Position numbers and translations under genes: made by a program
The notes under the pieces: model-generated
What the model was told of the DNA's origin: nothing
Seen by the model: only the letters and a program-made list of their open reading frames with translations
Database searches by the model: none
Shown: piece after piece, positions 1 through 6,082 of the stretch
Position numbering within the stretch: position 1 is the stretch's first letter
Layout: every line of letters begins with the position of its first letter
Assembly (NCBI GenBank): GCA_016202785.1
Contig: JACQOC010000107.1
Location: 1-15,508 of the forward strand
DNA length: 15,508 nucleotides
Direction of reading: 5' to 3'
Origin: Candidatus Aenigmatarchaeota archaeon
Lineage (GTDB): Archaea > Aenigmatarchaeota > Aenigmatarchaeia > QMZP01

Positions 1-159
1 GACGATGCCGACCGCCATTAGCCTAGAAATGGTGTTGTTGCCGGCCCCGCCAACCCCGACCACCTTGATTTCGGCCTTGCGCGTCTCGAGAATTTTCCTC
101 AGCTCTTCATCATCAGTTGTCTCGCGCGTTATGCCCTCGCGGATGGTTAGCTCGGCCAT
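1..159 (-). CDS. ftsZ: Cell division GTPase FtsZ, N-terminal part (gene runs off the window)
   Basis: FtsZ is a tubulin-like GTPase that polymerises into the division ring at mid-cell. Only the first 53 codons are present; the rest lies beyond base 1. The visible protein has an acidic, variable leader of about 30 residues. It then enters the first strand and nucleotide-binding loop, with IKVVGVGGAGNNTISRL at about residues 31-47, which is diagnostic of FtsZ. The short charged leader and the TISRLM continuation are typical of archaeal FtsZ. The ATG at 159 is favoured because a TATA-like box lies about 26 bases before it. The gene is divergent from the small winged-helix gene at 311, with about 150 bases between the two starts, so the two could share control. 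I cannot tell FtsZ1 from FtsZ2 on this fragment. Confidence 0.93.
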   Translation of the reverse strand, partial: MAELTIREGITRETTDDEELRKILETRKAEIKVVGVGGAGNNTISRLMAVGIV

Positions 160-180
160 AAGAAAGTTGGAAATTTTCTG

Positions 181-190
181 ATTATTTAAT
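181..190 (-). promoter_or_regulatory. TATA-like box for ftsZ
   Basis: On the minus strand this reads ATTAAATAAT, centred about 26 bases before the ftsZ ATG at 159. That spacing would put transcription initiation at or next to the start codon. A second A/T-rich stretch, CTTAAAAAG at about 201-209, is an alternative box that would give a leader of roughly 20 bases. Confidence 0.5.
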
Positions 191-235
191 GGGCATAAGC
201 TTTTTAAGGTTATCGTTGCAAGTCAATTATCATGC

Positions 236-253
236 ACAGATGTTTACAATGTT
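236..253 (+). repeat. 18-base motif, copy A
   Basis: Reads ACAGATGTTTACAATGTT on the plus strand. It matches copy B (opposite strand) at 16 of 18 positions and copy C at 15 of 18. It lies in the ftsZ/winged-helix divergent spacer, 77-94 bases before the ftsZ start. Its centre is about 43 bases from that of copy B, close to four helical turns. A regulator binding site is the likeliest reading. Confidence 0.6.
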
Positions 254-278
254 AACCGGGCATGATTATCGCACGTCC

Positions 279-288
279 AATATTGTAA
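279..288 (+). promoter_or_regulatory. Possible TATA box for the winged-helix gene
   Basis: AATATTGTAA is centred about 27 bases before the ATG at 311, the spacing seen for other genes in this window. It is a poor TATA match and lies wholly inside motif copy B, so part of its A/T richness may belong to the motif. Confidence 0.35.
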
Positions 289-296
289 ACACCTGT
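279..296 (-). repeat. 18-base motif, copy B, over the winged-helix gene promoter
   Basis: On the minus strand this reads ACAGGTGTTTACAATATT, so it is inverted relative to copies A and C. Its distal half contains the A/T-rich stretch at 279-288, the expected TATA position for the ATG at 311. A protein bound here would block TBP, which fits an autoregulatory operator. Confidence 0.6.
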
Positions 297-310
297 TCAC
301 TGTGATTCCC

Positions 311-577
311 ATGCGCAAACAGCCGTTGCGGCCGGACCTGGTGAAGAAAATCCTTGCCGAGCTGCAGAAGCATCCGAAAGGCGTCTGGATCAGGAAACTG
401 GCCAGGAACATAAACGAGCCGATGGCTACCGTTTACAAGTACGTGTCTAGGGACGATTATGCCGGCCGCTATCTGGTGACGGAGCGCACCGCCAAGGAGC
501 TGGGTGGGCACATCGTGGTGCGGACCAACTACAAGAAGTCGGCCGAAATTTGGCAGCTCATTAAAAATCAGCAATAA
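311..577 (+). CDS. Small winged helix-turn-helix DNA-binding protein
   Basis: A basic protein of 88 residues, probably a transcription regulator. Residues about 9-50 (LVKKILAELQKHPKGVWIRKL, then a helix containing MATVYKYV) have the pattern of archaeal winged-helix proteins: helix, a turn with the common HPKGVW element, then a recognition helix. The C-terminal third, with EL, HIVVRTNYK and EIWQLI, would be the wing and a closing helix. There is no ligand or dimerisation domain beyond this. A GTG at 302 could add three residues; the ATG at 311 is preferred because the A/T-rich box at 279-288 is at the right distance. The gene is bracketed by outward-facing copies of an 18-base motif, one 14 bases before the ATG and one directly after the stop. 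This suggests autoregulation, and perhaps control of divergent ftsZ. The target is inferred, not shown. Confidence 0.75.
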   Translation: MRKQPLRPDLVKKILAELQKHPKGVWIRKLARNINEPMATVYKYVSRDDYAGRYLVTERTAKELGGHIVVRTNYKKSAEIWQLIKNQQ

Positions 578-595
578 ACAGGTGTTTACGGTGTT
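578..595 (+). repeat. 18-base motif, copy C, at the 3' junction of two convergent genes
   Basis: Reads ACAGGTGTTTACGGTGTT. It begins on the base after the winged-helix stop codon and runs across the FKBP stop (586-588) into that gene's last codons. It shares its first 12 bases with copy B, then differs at three of six. With copy B it forms an inverted pair facing outward around the regulator gene. Its place at the end of both genes is odd for a simple promoter operator. Confidence 0.55.
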
Positions 596-1299
596 GGCTG
601 CGGTGCCTCAACTTTGCCCGCACTTGCCGCAGCCGGCGGCGCGCGTTCTGGAAACTCCAGCGTCATGTCCGGCAGCCATTTGGCCGCGTCGCGCTTGATC
701 GTGCCGGTTATCGCTTCCCTGACATTGTTTGGCAGCTTGTCCGGCAGGTCCAGCGTTATGGTGAGCTTGCTGCCGTACGCTTTTACCGCGCCGTCCACGC
801 CGTAGTGGCGCAGCAGGCCTTCCAGCTTTTCCCTGGGCTGCTCCAGCTTACGGATTACCTTTACCCAATAATGCAGCTCCCGTCCGGCCAGCGGGTGGTT
901 GAAATCAATCCGCACCCGTCCCGAAGCCACTGACATGACCTTGGCCGGCATGTCATCAATGTCCACGAACAGCCCCGGGTATGGCTCAATCTTCTTTTCG
1001 TGGAACTTGGCTTCCGGCACCAGCCGTACCAGGCCGGCATGCCTGGGCCCAAAGGCCTGCTCCGGCTGCAGCGTAAAGGTCGTCTCCTGCCCGGTTTCCA
1101 TCGCCATCAGCCTTTGCTCCAGGCCTTTCACCACCATGCCCGCACCGACAATAACTAGCACTGGCCCATACCGGTAATCGTCCTTGAACACCTTGCCGTC
1201 CCTGGCGACCTGCTCCAGGCTGGTGTCAAACACTTCCATAGAGCTGGCGATCCGGCCGGTGAAATCGATTTCAAGAAAGTCCCCCTTGCTGAGCGCCAT
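586..1299 (-). CDS. FKBP-type peptidyl-prolyl cis-trans isomerase, long archaeal SlyD-like form
   Basis: Catalyses cis-trans isomerisation of peptide bonds before proline and acts as a folding helper. The protein has 237 residues and no signal peptide or membrane segment, so it is probably cytoplasmic. The FKBP fold is split as in SlyD. Residues 1-85 contain the opening strand (KGDFLEIDFTGR), VVKGLEQRLMAMETGQ and the conserved AFGPR. Residues about 86-127 are the inserted chaperone (IF) flap. Residues 128-150 return to the core with VRIDFNHPLAGRELHYWVKV, a strong family signature. Residues about 155-237 form an extra C-terminal domain seen in long archaeal FKBPs, ending in an Ala/Pro-rich tail. 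The ATG at 1299 is chosen because the FKBP core starts there and a TATA-like box lies 26 bases upstream. An open frame continues upstream but looks non-coding. The gene converges on the winged-helix gene, with eight bases between stops. Confidence 0.9.
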   Translation of the reverse strand: MALSKGDFLEIDFTGRIASSMEVFDTSLEQVARDGKVFKDDYRYGPVLVIVGAGMVVKGLEQRLMAMETGQETTFTLQPEQAFGPRHAGLVRLVPEAKFHEKKIEPYPGLFVDIDDMPAKVMSVASGRVRIDFNHPLAGRELHYWVKVIRKLEQPREKLEGLLRHYGVDGAVKAYGSKLTITLDLPDKLPNNVREAITGTIKRDAAKWLPDMTLEFPERAPPAAASAGKVEAPQPTP

Positions 1300-1320
1300 G
1301 ACACTCTTTTGCGCGGCCTG

Positions 1321-1330
1321 CTTAAATAGC
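1321..1330 (-). promoter_or_regulatory. TATA-like box for the FKBP gene
   Basis: On the minus strand this reads GCTATTTAAG, centred about 26 bases before the ATG at 1299. No Shine-Dalgarno sequence precedes that ATG, which fits a leaderless mRNA. Confidence 0.55.
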
Positions 1331-1339
1331 CTGCGCAAT

Positions 1340-1348
1340 GATTTATGC
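1340..1348 (+). promoter_or_regulatory. TATA-like box for the exported-protein gene
   Basis: GATTTATGC is centred about 26 bases before the ATG at 1369. This favours that start over the in-frame ATG at 1345, which lies inside the box itself. Confidence 0.45.
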
Positions 1349-1368
1349 CAGCGGCGCCAAACATAAGC

Positions 1369-1962
1369 ATGCCGGTCCCATCCCGCTTGCTCACCAGCTG
1401 CTTGCTGGCCGGATTGCTGGCTGTTGGCATGGCCGAAGCAAGCGACATCCAGCTGCAAATGACGTTGAACGTCAGCGGTTCTGGCAAGAGTTTCTACTTG
1501 CCTTGGCAGGGCGAGGTCGGCTTTGGCCAGTTGGCTGCAGACTGGGTAACCGCTCCGGAGAAATTCTTCATCGCCGCCCAGGGCCAAGGGCTGCTGCAAG
1601 GGATAGCTAGCTATATCGGCCAGCCGGCGTATGCGCGCGCCGCCAAGGACGGCAATAATGTGCACATCACCCTGTCCCAGGCGCTGGAAAATAACGGCAT
1701 GCTGTTGGTGTTTGCCAAGGGCGATTGGCGCAACCTGGAAGCTCGGATGCCGGCCATCCTGTCCGGCAAGTTCTTCCAGCTGGCCAACCCGCTGGTCGGC
1801 TATTCGGGAAGCCAGGCCGCGCTGGTGACCTTGGCGCTGTCCTACGCGAACCTGGACCTGCTCGGTGCGGAGCTCCTGGGAAAAGGCAACCATATTATAG
1901 CCGTCGAGAACCAGGGGTCGGACGGCAACCGGACGCGGGTGCGGATAACGCGGGACGGATAG
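1369..1962 (+). CDS. Predicted exported protein of unknown function
   Basis: I do not recognise a family. The protein has 197 residues. It starts with a typical Sec signal peptide: one Arg at residue 6, then a hydrophobic core (LLAGLLAVG, about 13-20) and an AEA-S cleavage site after residue 24. The mature part, about 173 residues, has no cysteine. It contains alternating hydrophobic and glycine-rich stretches (VGFGQLAADWV, FFIAAQGQGLLQGI, AALVTLALSYANLDLL) that look mainly beta-structured. There is no C-terminal membrane anchor, so it is either secreted or held at the surface by other means. It is divergent from FKBP and convergent with the next gene. The start at 1369 rather than 1345 puts the signal peptide at the true N-terminus and fits the TATA spacing. 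Codon and base composition match neighbouring genes. The gene is well supported; its function is not known. Confidence 0.7.
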   Translation: MPVPSRLLTSCLLAGLLAVGMAEASDIQLQMTLNVSGSGKSFYLPWQGEVGFGQLAADWVTAPEKFFIAAQGQGLLQGIASYIGQPAYARAAKDGNNVHITLSQALENNGMLLVFAKGDWRNLEARMPAILSGKFFQLANPLVGYSGSQAALVTLALSYANLDLLGAELLGKGNHIIAVENQGSDGNRTRVRITRDG

Positions 1963-1996
1963 CGCTCGACGACTGGAGTGCCGGTTTCGATGTCCT

Positions 1997-2016
1997 GCTG
2001 CATGGTGTGCAGCTTT
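1997..2016 (+). terminator. Weak hairpin with short T tract after the exported-protein gene
   Basis: GCTGCA (1997-2002) pairs with TGCAGC (2008-2013) around a five-base loop and is followed by TTT. It lies 34 bases past the stop at 1962. The T tract is short, so this is only a possible transcript end. Confidence 0.2.
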
Positions 2017-2028
2017 GTCGGCCGGCCC

Positions 2029-3138
2029 TTAGCCGCTAGGAAACCCCTGCGCATCGTTCCGCGCAAACAGCTCCCGGTAGCTTTCGAATTTCAGGTCAAA
2101 GCCGTCGTAAAGCTCCGAAACCATGATCGGCTGGCGCCGGTCCGGATCCTTATAGCCGTCGCCGAACCCGGCGGCAAACGCCGTGCGGATGGCTGCGGGG
2201 ACTCCGTATAGGGTATGTTGGATCGCAAAGCTTTCCACGCCCCTTCGCGCGCCGGTAAGACTCCGCATGCCGGCATCCCCATACTTGACCGTCTTCTCAA
2301 ACCCGGTCATGCTGGCATGGATTTGGCCGTCATGGGCGAAGACCACATACCGTTTTGCGCTGTTCCCGGGTTGCCACCAGCCTTCCGTGGCTTTTTTTTG
2401 CGCCCCGATGGCGACCCCGATCTTGTACGCCACCGCCTGCGCCGCCTCCTGGTCCAATGTTTTTTGGGAAAGGACTTCCGGCAAGCGGCTGTCGCCCCAT
2501 ACCCGCATTACGCTTGCCGCCAGCTCCCCGTTCCGTAAATGCCGCATATGCATGGCGCGTTTGCCGAATGCGGCAAGCTTTCGGTGCAGCTCCAAATGCC
2601 GCTCTTCGTCGAAGATGGTCAATTCCGGATATTTCTCATGCGCCTTAAGAAAGGCATCAACCCACATGGAATAGAGGCTTTTCTCGGTGAACTGCTTGTC
2701 GTAATGCATTATCGCCACCGGCTCTTGTGCCGGCCAAAAGCCGGAACCGGCCAGCTTCCGGTTGATCTCTTCCGCATTTTCCATTTCCCGTTGTACCTCA
2801 GCCAAGACCCGGCCATGGAACGGAAACAGCCTATTCCAAATGCCGACGTGCCGCACATAATCGCCATCGCGGCTGAGTGCCCGTTCCACCGAGCAGCCGT
2901 CGATCCGGTATTGCGCACCCCTGGAACTTGCCAAGCATGCCCGCCTGCCGCTTTCCAGCGCGACCAGGTCAGAAGACTCCGGCTCACCGGCCGTTATGGT
3001 GACCGGGGGGATTTCCACCCTTCCCTTGAGGTTTTCAACCCGGCCCGCCACTTTCTTCAGGAGAGAGACGCGCCGCTTGGTGAGCAGCACGTTTTCCGTT
3101 TCGAACAGCTGCTGCATTTGAAGCGAATAGGTTCTCAT
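2029..3138 (-). CDS. Conserved-looking hypothetical protein, 369 residues
   Basis: I do not recognise this protein. It has 369 residues, no signal peptide and no membrane segment, so it is probably cytoplasmic. Residues about 1-60 are Lys/Arg-rich and likely helical. The middle third (about 115-235) is dominated by charged helices rich in Glu, Lys and His (for example DEERHLELHRKLAAFGKRAMH). The last third alternates strand-like and helical stretches, including a run around YVVFAHDGQIHASMTGFEKT. That run faintly recalls the catalytic-loop to DFG/DFE region of kinase-like folds, but with GFE in place of DFE and no clear nucleotide loop upstream. I would not call it a kinase. The ATG at 3138 is supported by TTAATAAATA about 24 bases before it and the lack of a Shine-Dalgarno sequence. 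It lies 54 bases downstream of the Lhr 3' end on the same strand, but seems to have its own promoter. Confidence 0.6.
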   Translation of the reverse strand: MRTYSLQMQQLFETENVLLTKRRVSLLKKVAGRVENLKGRVEIPPVTITAGEPESSDLVALESGRRACLASSRGAQYRIDGCSVERALSRDGDYVRHVGIWNRLFPFHGRVLAEVQREMENAEEINRKLAGSGFWPAQEPVAIMHYDKQFTEKSLYSMWVDAFLKAHEKYPELTIFDEERHLELHRKLAAFGKRAMHMRHLRNGELAASVMRVWGDSRLPEVLSQKTLDQEAAQAVAYKIGVAIGAQKKATEGWWQPGNSAKRYVVFAHDGQIHASMTGFEKTVKYGDAGMRSLTGARRGVESFAIQHTLYGVPAAIRTAFAAGFGDGYKDPDRRQPIMVSELYDGFDLKFESYRELFARNDAQGFPSG

Positions 3139-3156
3139 GCATTGAGTTGCCCATCG

Positions 3157-3166
3157 TATTTATTAA
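3157..3166 (-). promoter_or_regulatory. TATA-like box for the 369-residue hypothetical gene
   Basis: On the minus strand this reads TTAATAAATA, centred about 24 bases before the ATG at 3138. It is the most A/T-rich stretch in the 54-base spacer. Confidence 0.5.
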
Positions 3167-3192
3167 CTGTATAGTAGCAATGAGCAACTGCC

Positions 3193-3780
3193 CTACGGCC
3201 GGTCCTTCCAGAACGCCCGGGTCTTGAAGTACTGCCGCTCCGCGCTCAATATGTCGCGCAGCAGGCTTTCCTCGGTGTTCATTTTGGCCAGGATTCTGGC
3301 AGCGGTCTTGCTGCCGACACCGCGGCCGGCCAGCACCTTGACCGCATCCAGGCCAGATGCTGCCACCAGGGCGGCTGAATCCAGCAGCGCTTCCAGCTGC
3401 CGCTGCTCATCCTTGGCAAAGGCCTTGCTGTCCCGGTTCTGGCGCAGCAACAGCTTGGCCGCCTCCAGGTAATTATAACTGGCCTCGGCCAGCATGCGCG
3501 CGCCGCATTTTTTGCAGGCAAGCAGGTCCGTGGTTATCTCGCGCACCTTGCCCATGGCCGCTGTTGCCAGGCAGTTGCAGCAGACTAATGCGATGCGCGT
3601 GTCCAGCAAGCGTTCCCGGAACAGCTGGAAGATCTCGCCTTCCGGCCGCTCCGCGGCCACGATCTCATACCTGGATTGGATGCCTAACCGGCCCAGGTGC
3701 GATATGCTGCCGGCAGCATGCACGGCCATGCGGCCGTCGCGCGCCATGGCTAGCGCCATCGCCGCCTGTTCCGCATCCAA
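3193..3780 (-). CDS. C-terminal part of the Lhr-type helicase, separated by an in-frame stop
   Basis: This reading frame continues the helicase in the same frame after a single TAA at 3832-3834. Including the codons between that TAA and 3780, the downstream piece has 212 codons. Its content is what archaeal Lhr proteins carry at their C-terminus. The stretch EGTLAHQEALQEIFFDKLD follows directly where full-length Lhr continues. A zinc ribbon C-x2-C-x18-C-x2-C follows (Cys 67, 70, 89 and 92 counting from base 3780). A helix-hairpin-helix-like LAGRGVGSKTAARIL comes next, and an ERQYFKTRAFW end. The only nearby start is TTG at 3780; the first in-frame ATG is at 3759. No TATA-like box lies before either. 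I therefore read this as part of the helicase gene, not an independent gene. It may be expressed by readthrough, by reinitiation, or not at all. Confidence 0.6.
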   Translation of the reverse strand: MDAEQAAMALAMARDGRMAVHAAGSISHLGRLGIQSRYEIVAAERPEGEIFQLFRERLLDTRIALVCCNCLATAAMGKVREITTDLLACKKCGARMLAEASYNYLEAAKLLLRQNRDSKAFAKDEQRQLEALLDSAALVAASGLDAVKVLAGRGVGSKTAARILAKMNTEESLLRDILSAERQYFKTRAFWKDRP

Positions 3781-3831
3781 TTTGTCGAAAAAGATTTCCT
3801 GCAGCGCTTCCTGATGCGCCAGTGTGCCTTC

Positions 3832-3834
3832 TTA
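3832..3834 (-). other. In-frame TAA interrupting the Lhr gene
   Basis: The minus strand reads CGG GCC TAA GAA GGC ACA CTG with no change of frame on either side. Archaeal Lhr proteins commonly have an aromatic residue before the conserved G-T-x-x-x-x-E-A-L stretch (family knowledge from memory). A Tyr codon (TAT or TAC) differs from TAA by one base. The cause could be a point mutation, a sequencing error or genuine recoding. Confidence 0.75.
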
Positions 3835-6039
3835 GGCCCGGATGGCTTTGCGCAGCCGGGCCGTGGGCATGTCGGCATCCTTGCTGATGATGCCGAAGCG
3901 TTTGGCCACGTGCGTGAAATGCCAGGCGAACAGCTCCTCGTTCGGCAGGGCTACCTCCAAAACCTTGCGCACCGCGCCCGGCTTGATGCCTTCGAACACT
4001 TTGATCACCTCTTCCGCATCGGCCCGGCTCTTCAGCCGGAACAGCATGCGGTACGGGTCGGCCTTGAAGCCGACCGAGTCGAGCCGGGCGGATACCAGCG
4101 CAGCGACGGCCCGGCCGATGGTCTCATTGACCGTGCTGCCCCAGCAGGAGTGGATGACCACGTATGGCGCGTCCTCCATGCCCTGTTCGATGACCAGCTG
4201 CTGGTCGGTGCCCATCATGCCGTCCTGCTTCCGCATGGCTTCCAGCATGGCCGCCGCACTCCTTTTGGTCACCGGATAGGAACGGATGAAGCCCATGGCG
4301 TCCAGGCCGGCGTCCAGGCGTGCCTTTATCTCCCTGCGCATCCGGCCCACCTCCATGGCCACCGCCATGGGGACCGGGATCATCTCCCCCTCCCAGGCCG
4401 GGATGGCGCCTTCCAAGCCTTCCAGCGGCTCGGCCATGATGCGGTTGTCCGTGACCTCCAAAATGCGCCATGCCTGGCCCTTGACGATGAACGCCATGCC
4501 CGGATAACCGTTCAGCGCGATGAACTCGGCGTCCAGGCTGGCCACCGCCTGGCCGGTGTAAGTGTCGATTACCCGATAGGTCTTGCTGTCCGGGATGGTG
4601 GACAGGTTTTCGTTGTAAAACACGAAGGTCTTGCCCTTGCGCTTCAAGGCCATGGCGGCCAGCGCATCGTTGCCTGCCTGGCGGTTGACCCAGAGGTGGC
4701 CTAATTCCTGTAAGAACAGGCAGGCCTGCAAGAAATCGTCGGCGCTCATGCCCTGGAACGGATAGGCTTTGCGCAGCAGTTCATAGGCAGCGTTGCCGGC
4801 GACTTCATACTGGTCCAGCGCCAGGCCAGCGATTTGGTGCGCCAGGATGTCCCACGGCAATTTCCGCATCACGTTGTTCTCCAGCCGGCCGGCCAGCGCC
4901 AGCTTGGCAATGGCTGCCGCTTCGAACAGGTCGTCCGGGTCGACCGCGATGACGATGCCCTTGGATACCTTGCCCATTGAATGGCCGCTTCGCCCGACCC
5001 GTTGCACCAGCTTGGCCACCTGCCTGGGGCTGCCATACTGCACCACCAGGTCGATGTTGCCGATATCGATGCCCAGCTCCAGCGAGCTGGTGCAGACTAA
5101 GGCCTTCACTTGGCCCTGCTTGAAGTTCTCTTCGACCTTGATTCTGACCTCGCGCGACAGGCTGGAGTGGTGCGTCTCGGTTGCCACGTGCCGTTGCTCC
5201 TTGAGCCGGCTCGACAACGTCTCGGCGGTTTCCCTGGTGTTGGTGAACACTAGCGTTTGTTTGCTGCCTTTGACCGCTTCCGTCAGGAATTCAAGCCGTG
5301 CTACGCTGCCATCCAGGCCGGCATTGCCTGGGTAGTCAACGGTTACGTCCATCGTCCGGCTGCGTTCCGTGTCGATCGCCTGGCCGACGCCAAGGAACTT
5401 CTTTATCTCCTCCGGGTCGCCGATGGTGGCTGAAATGCCGACCACTTGCGGCTCTATGCCTGCCGTCCTAGTCAATTGTTTCAGCCGCTCCAGGCCGGCG
5501 GCCAGCTGCACGCCGCGCTTGCTGTCCACCAGCTCGTGCACCTCATCGACGATTATGTGCCGGACGTTTTTCAGATGTTCTTTCATCAGCTTGCCGACCA
5601 GGATGGCCTGCAGCGTTTCCGGCGTTGAGATCATCAGGTCGTCCGGGTTCTGCGCCTGCATCTGCCGCTCATAGCCGCTGGTGTCGCCATGCCGCACCGA
5701 GATGCCCATGCCCAGCTGGTCCGCCCACCATTTCAGCCTGGCCAACAAGTCCCGGTTCAGGCTGCGCAGCGGGGTTATGTACAGTATGGATATAGGCTTC
5801 CGTTGCCGGTCCGCTTTGGCCTCTTTCAGCCACAGGCTGAACAGCGGCAGCATCACGCTCTCGGTCTTGCCGCTGCCCGTTTCTGAGATAACCAGCAGGC
5901 CCTTGCTGGCCAACACTGCTGGTATCACTTGCTCCTGCACCTTGGTTGGCGTGCCGAACCGCCCCTCGGCCAGCTTCCGGACCTCCGGCTCCAGCAATGT
6001 AAAAACGGTTTCCGGTCTTGTTTGCCCGCGGTCGTCCAT
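3832..6039 (-). CDS. Lhr-type superfamily 2 DNA helicase, main part
   Basis: Lhr enzymes are ATP-driven 3'-5' translocases that unwind branched DNA or RNA-DNA hybrids and are linked to DNA repair. The 735 residues contain all core motifs: SETGSGKT (52-59, Walker A), TPLRSLNRD (about 89-97), DEVH (165-168), SAT (203-205), VFTNTRETAE (264-273), TSSLELGIDIG (318-328) and QRVGRSGH (346-353). TSSLELGID with the ribosome-like DLVVQYGSP is typical of Lhr rather than RecQ or Hel308. A winged-helix region and the Lhr-specific domain 4 follow (about 400-735). The frame ends at TAA in RLRKAIRA, yet the Lhr sequence continues in frame. Together with the downstream piece the product would be about 948 residues, a normal archaeal Lhr length, so this part is truncated at its C-terminus. 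A TATA-like box about 27 bases upstream supports the ATG at 6039. It lies 43 bases after the methyltransferase gene. Confidence 0.93.
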   Translation of the reverse strand: MDDRGQTRPETVFTLLEPEVRKLAEGRFGTPTKVQEQVIPAVLASKGLLVISETGSGKTESVMLPLFSLWLKEAKADRQRKPISILYITPLRSLNRDLLARLKWWADQLGMGISVRHGDTSGYERQMQAQNPDDLMISTPETLQAILVGKLMKEHLKNVRHIIVDEVHELVDSKRGVQLAAGLERLKQLTRTAGIEPQVVGISATIGDPEEIKKFLGVGQAIDTERSRTMDVTVDYPGNAGLDGSVARLEFLTEAVKGSKQTLVFTNTRETAETLSSRLKEQRHVATETHHSSLSREVRIKVEENFKQGQVKALVCTSSLELGIDIGNIDLVVQYGSPRQVAKLVQRVGRSGHSMGKVSKGIVIAVDPDDLFEAAAIAKLALAGRLENNVMRKLPWDILAHQIAGLALDQYEVAGNAAYELLRKAYPFQGMSADDFLQACLFLQELGHLWVNRQAGNDALAAMALKRKGKTFVFYNENLSTIPDSKTYRVIDTYTGQAVASLDAEFIALNGYPGMAFIVKGQAWRILEVTDNRIMAEPLEGLEGAIPAWEGEMIPVPMAVAMEVGRMRREIKARLDAGLDAMGFIRSYPVTKRSAAAMLEAMRKQDGMMGTDQQLVIEQGMEDAPYVVIHSCWGSTVNETIGRAVAALVSARLDSVGFKADPYRMLFRLKSRADAEEVIKVFEGIKPGAVRKVLEVALPNEELFAWHFTHVAKRFGIISKDADMPTARLRKAIRA

Positions 6040-6061
6040 GGCGAAGTTATTTGTCTTGCCT

Positions 6062-6071
6062 GCTAAAAAGC
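6062..6071 (-). promoter_or_regulatory. TATA-like box for the Lhr helicase gene
   Basis: On the minus strand this reads GCTTTTTAGC, centred about 27 bases before the ATG at 6039. It suggests the helicase can be transcribed apart from the upstream cysS-methyltransferase pair. Confidence 0.45.
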
Positions 6072-6082
6072 CGCGTCAGTCT

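Noticed and set aside
428..445. Partial match to the 18-base motif inside the winged-helix gene (GTTTACAA)
   Set aside because: Only an eight-base core agrees; the flanks differ, and the bases encode the recognition helix.
1300..1893. N-terminal extension of FKBP upstream of 1299
   Set aside because: The FKBP core begins at MALSKGDF, the TATA-like box is inside the extension, and the extension lies opposite the exported-protein gene.
2183..3174. Plus-strand open frames opposite the 369-residue gene
   Set aside because: The minus-strand frame is longer, has a promoter-like box and normal protein composition; these are its shadows.
3145..3189. Inverted AGTTGC / GCAACT arms around the spacer before the 369-residue gene
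   Set aside because: Six-base arms with a loop of more than 30 bases are expected by chance.
3193..3831. Lhr C-terminal part as an independent zinc-ribbon gene
   Set aside because: It is in the same frame as the helicase, has no ATG or promoter near its 5' end, and its content is what Lhr proteins normally carry at their C-terminus.
3814..4704. Long open frame of about 296 codons on the plus strand
   Set aside because: It lies wholly opposite the Lhr helicase gene. The GC-rich codon bias of that gene leaves antisense frames open, and the translation has low-complexity, His/Gly/Leu-rich content without any recognisable domain.
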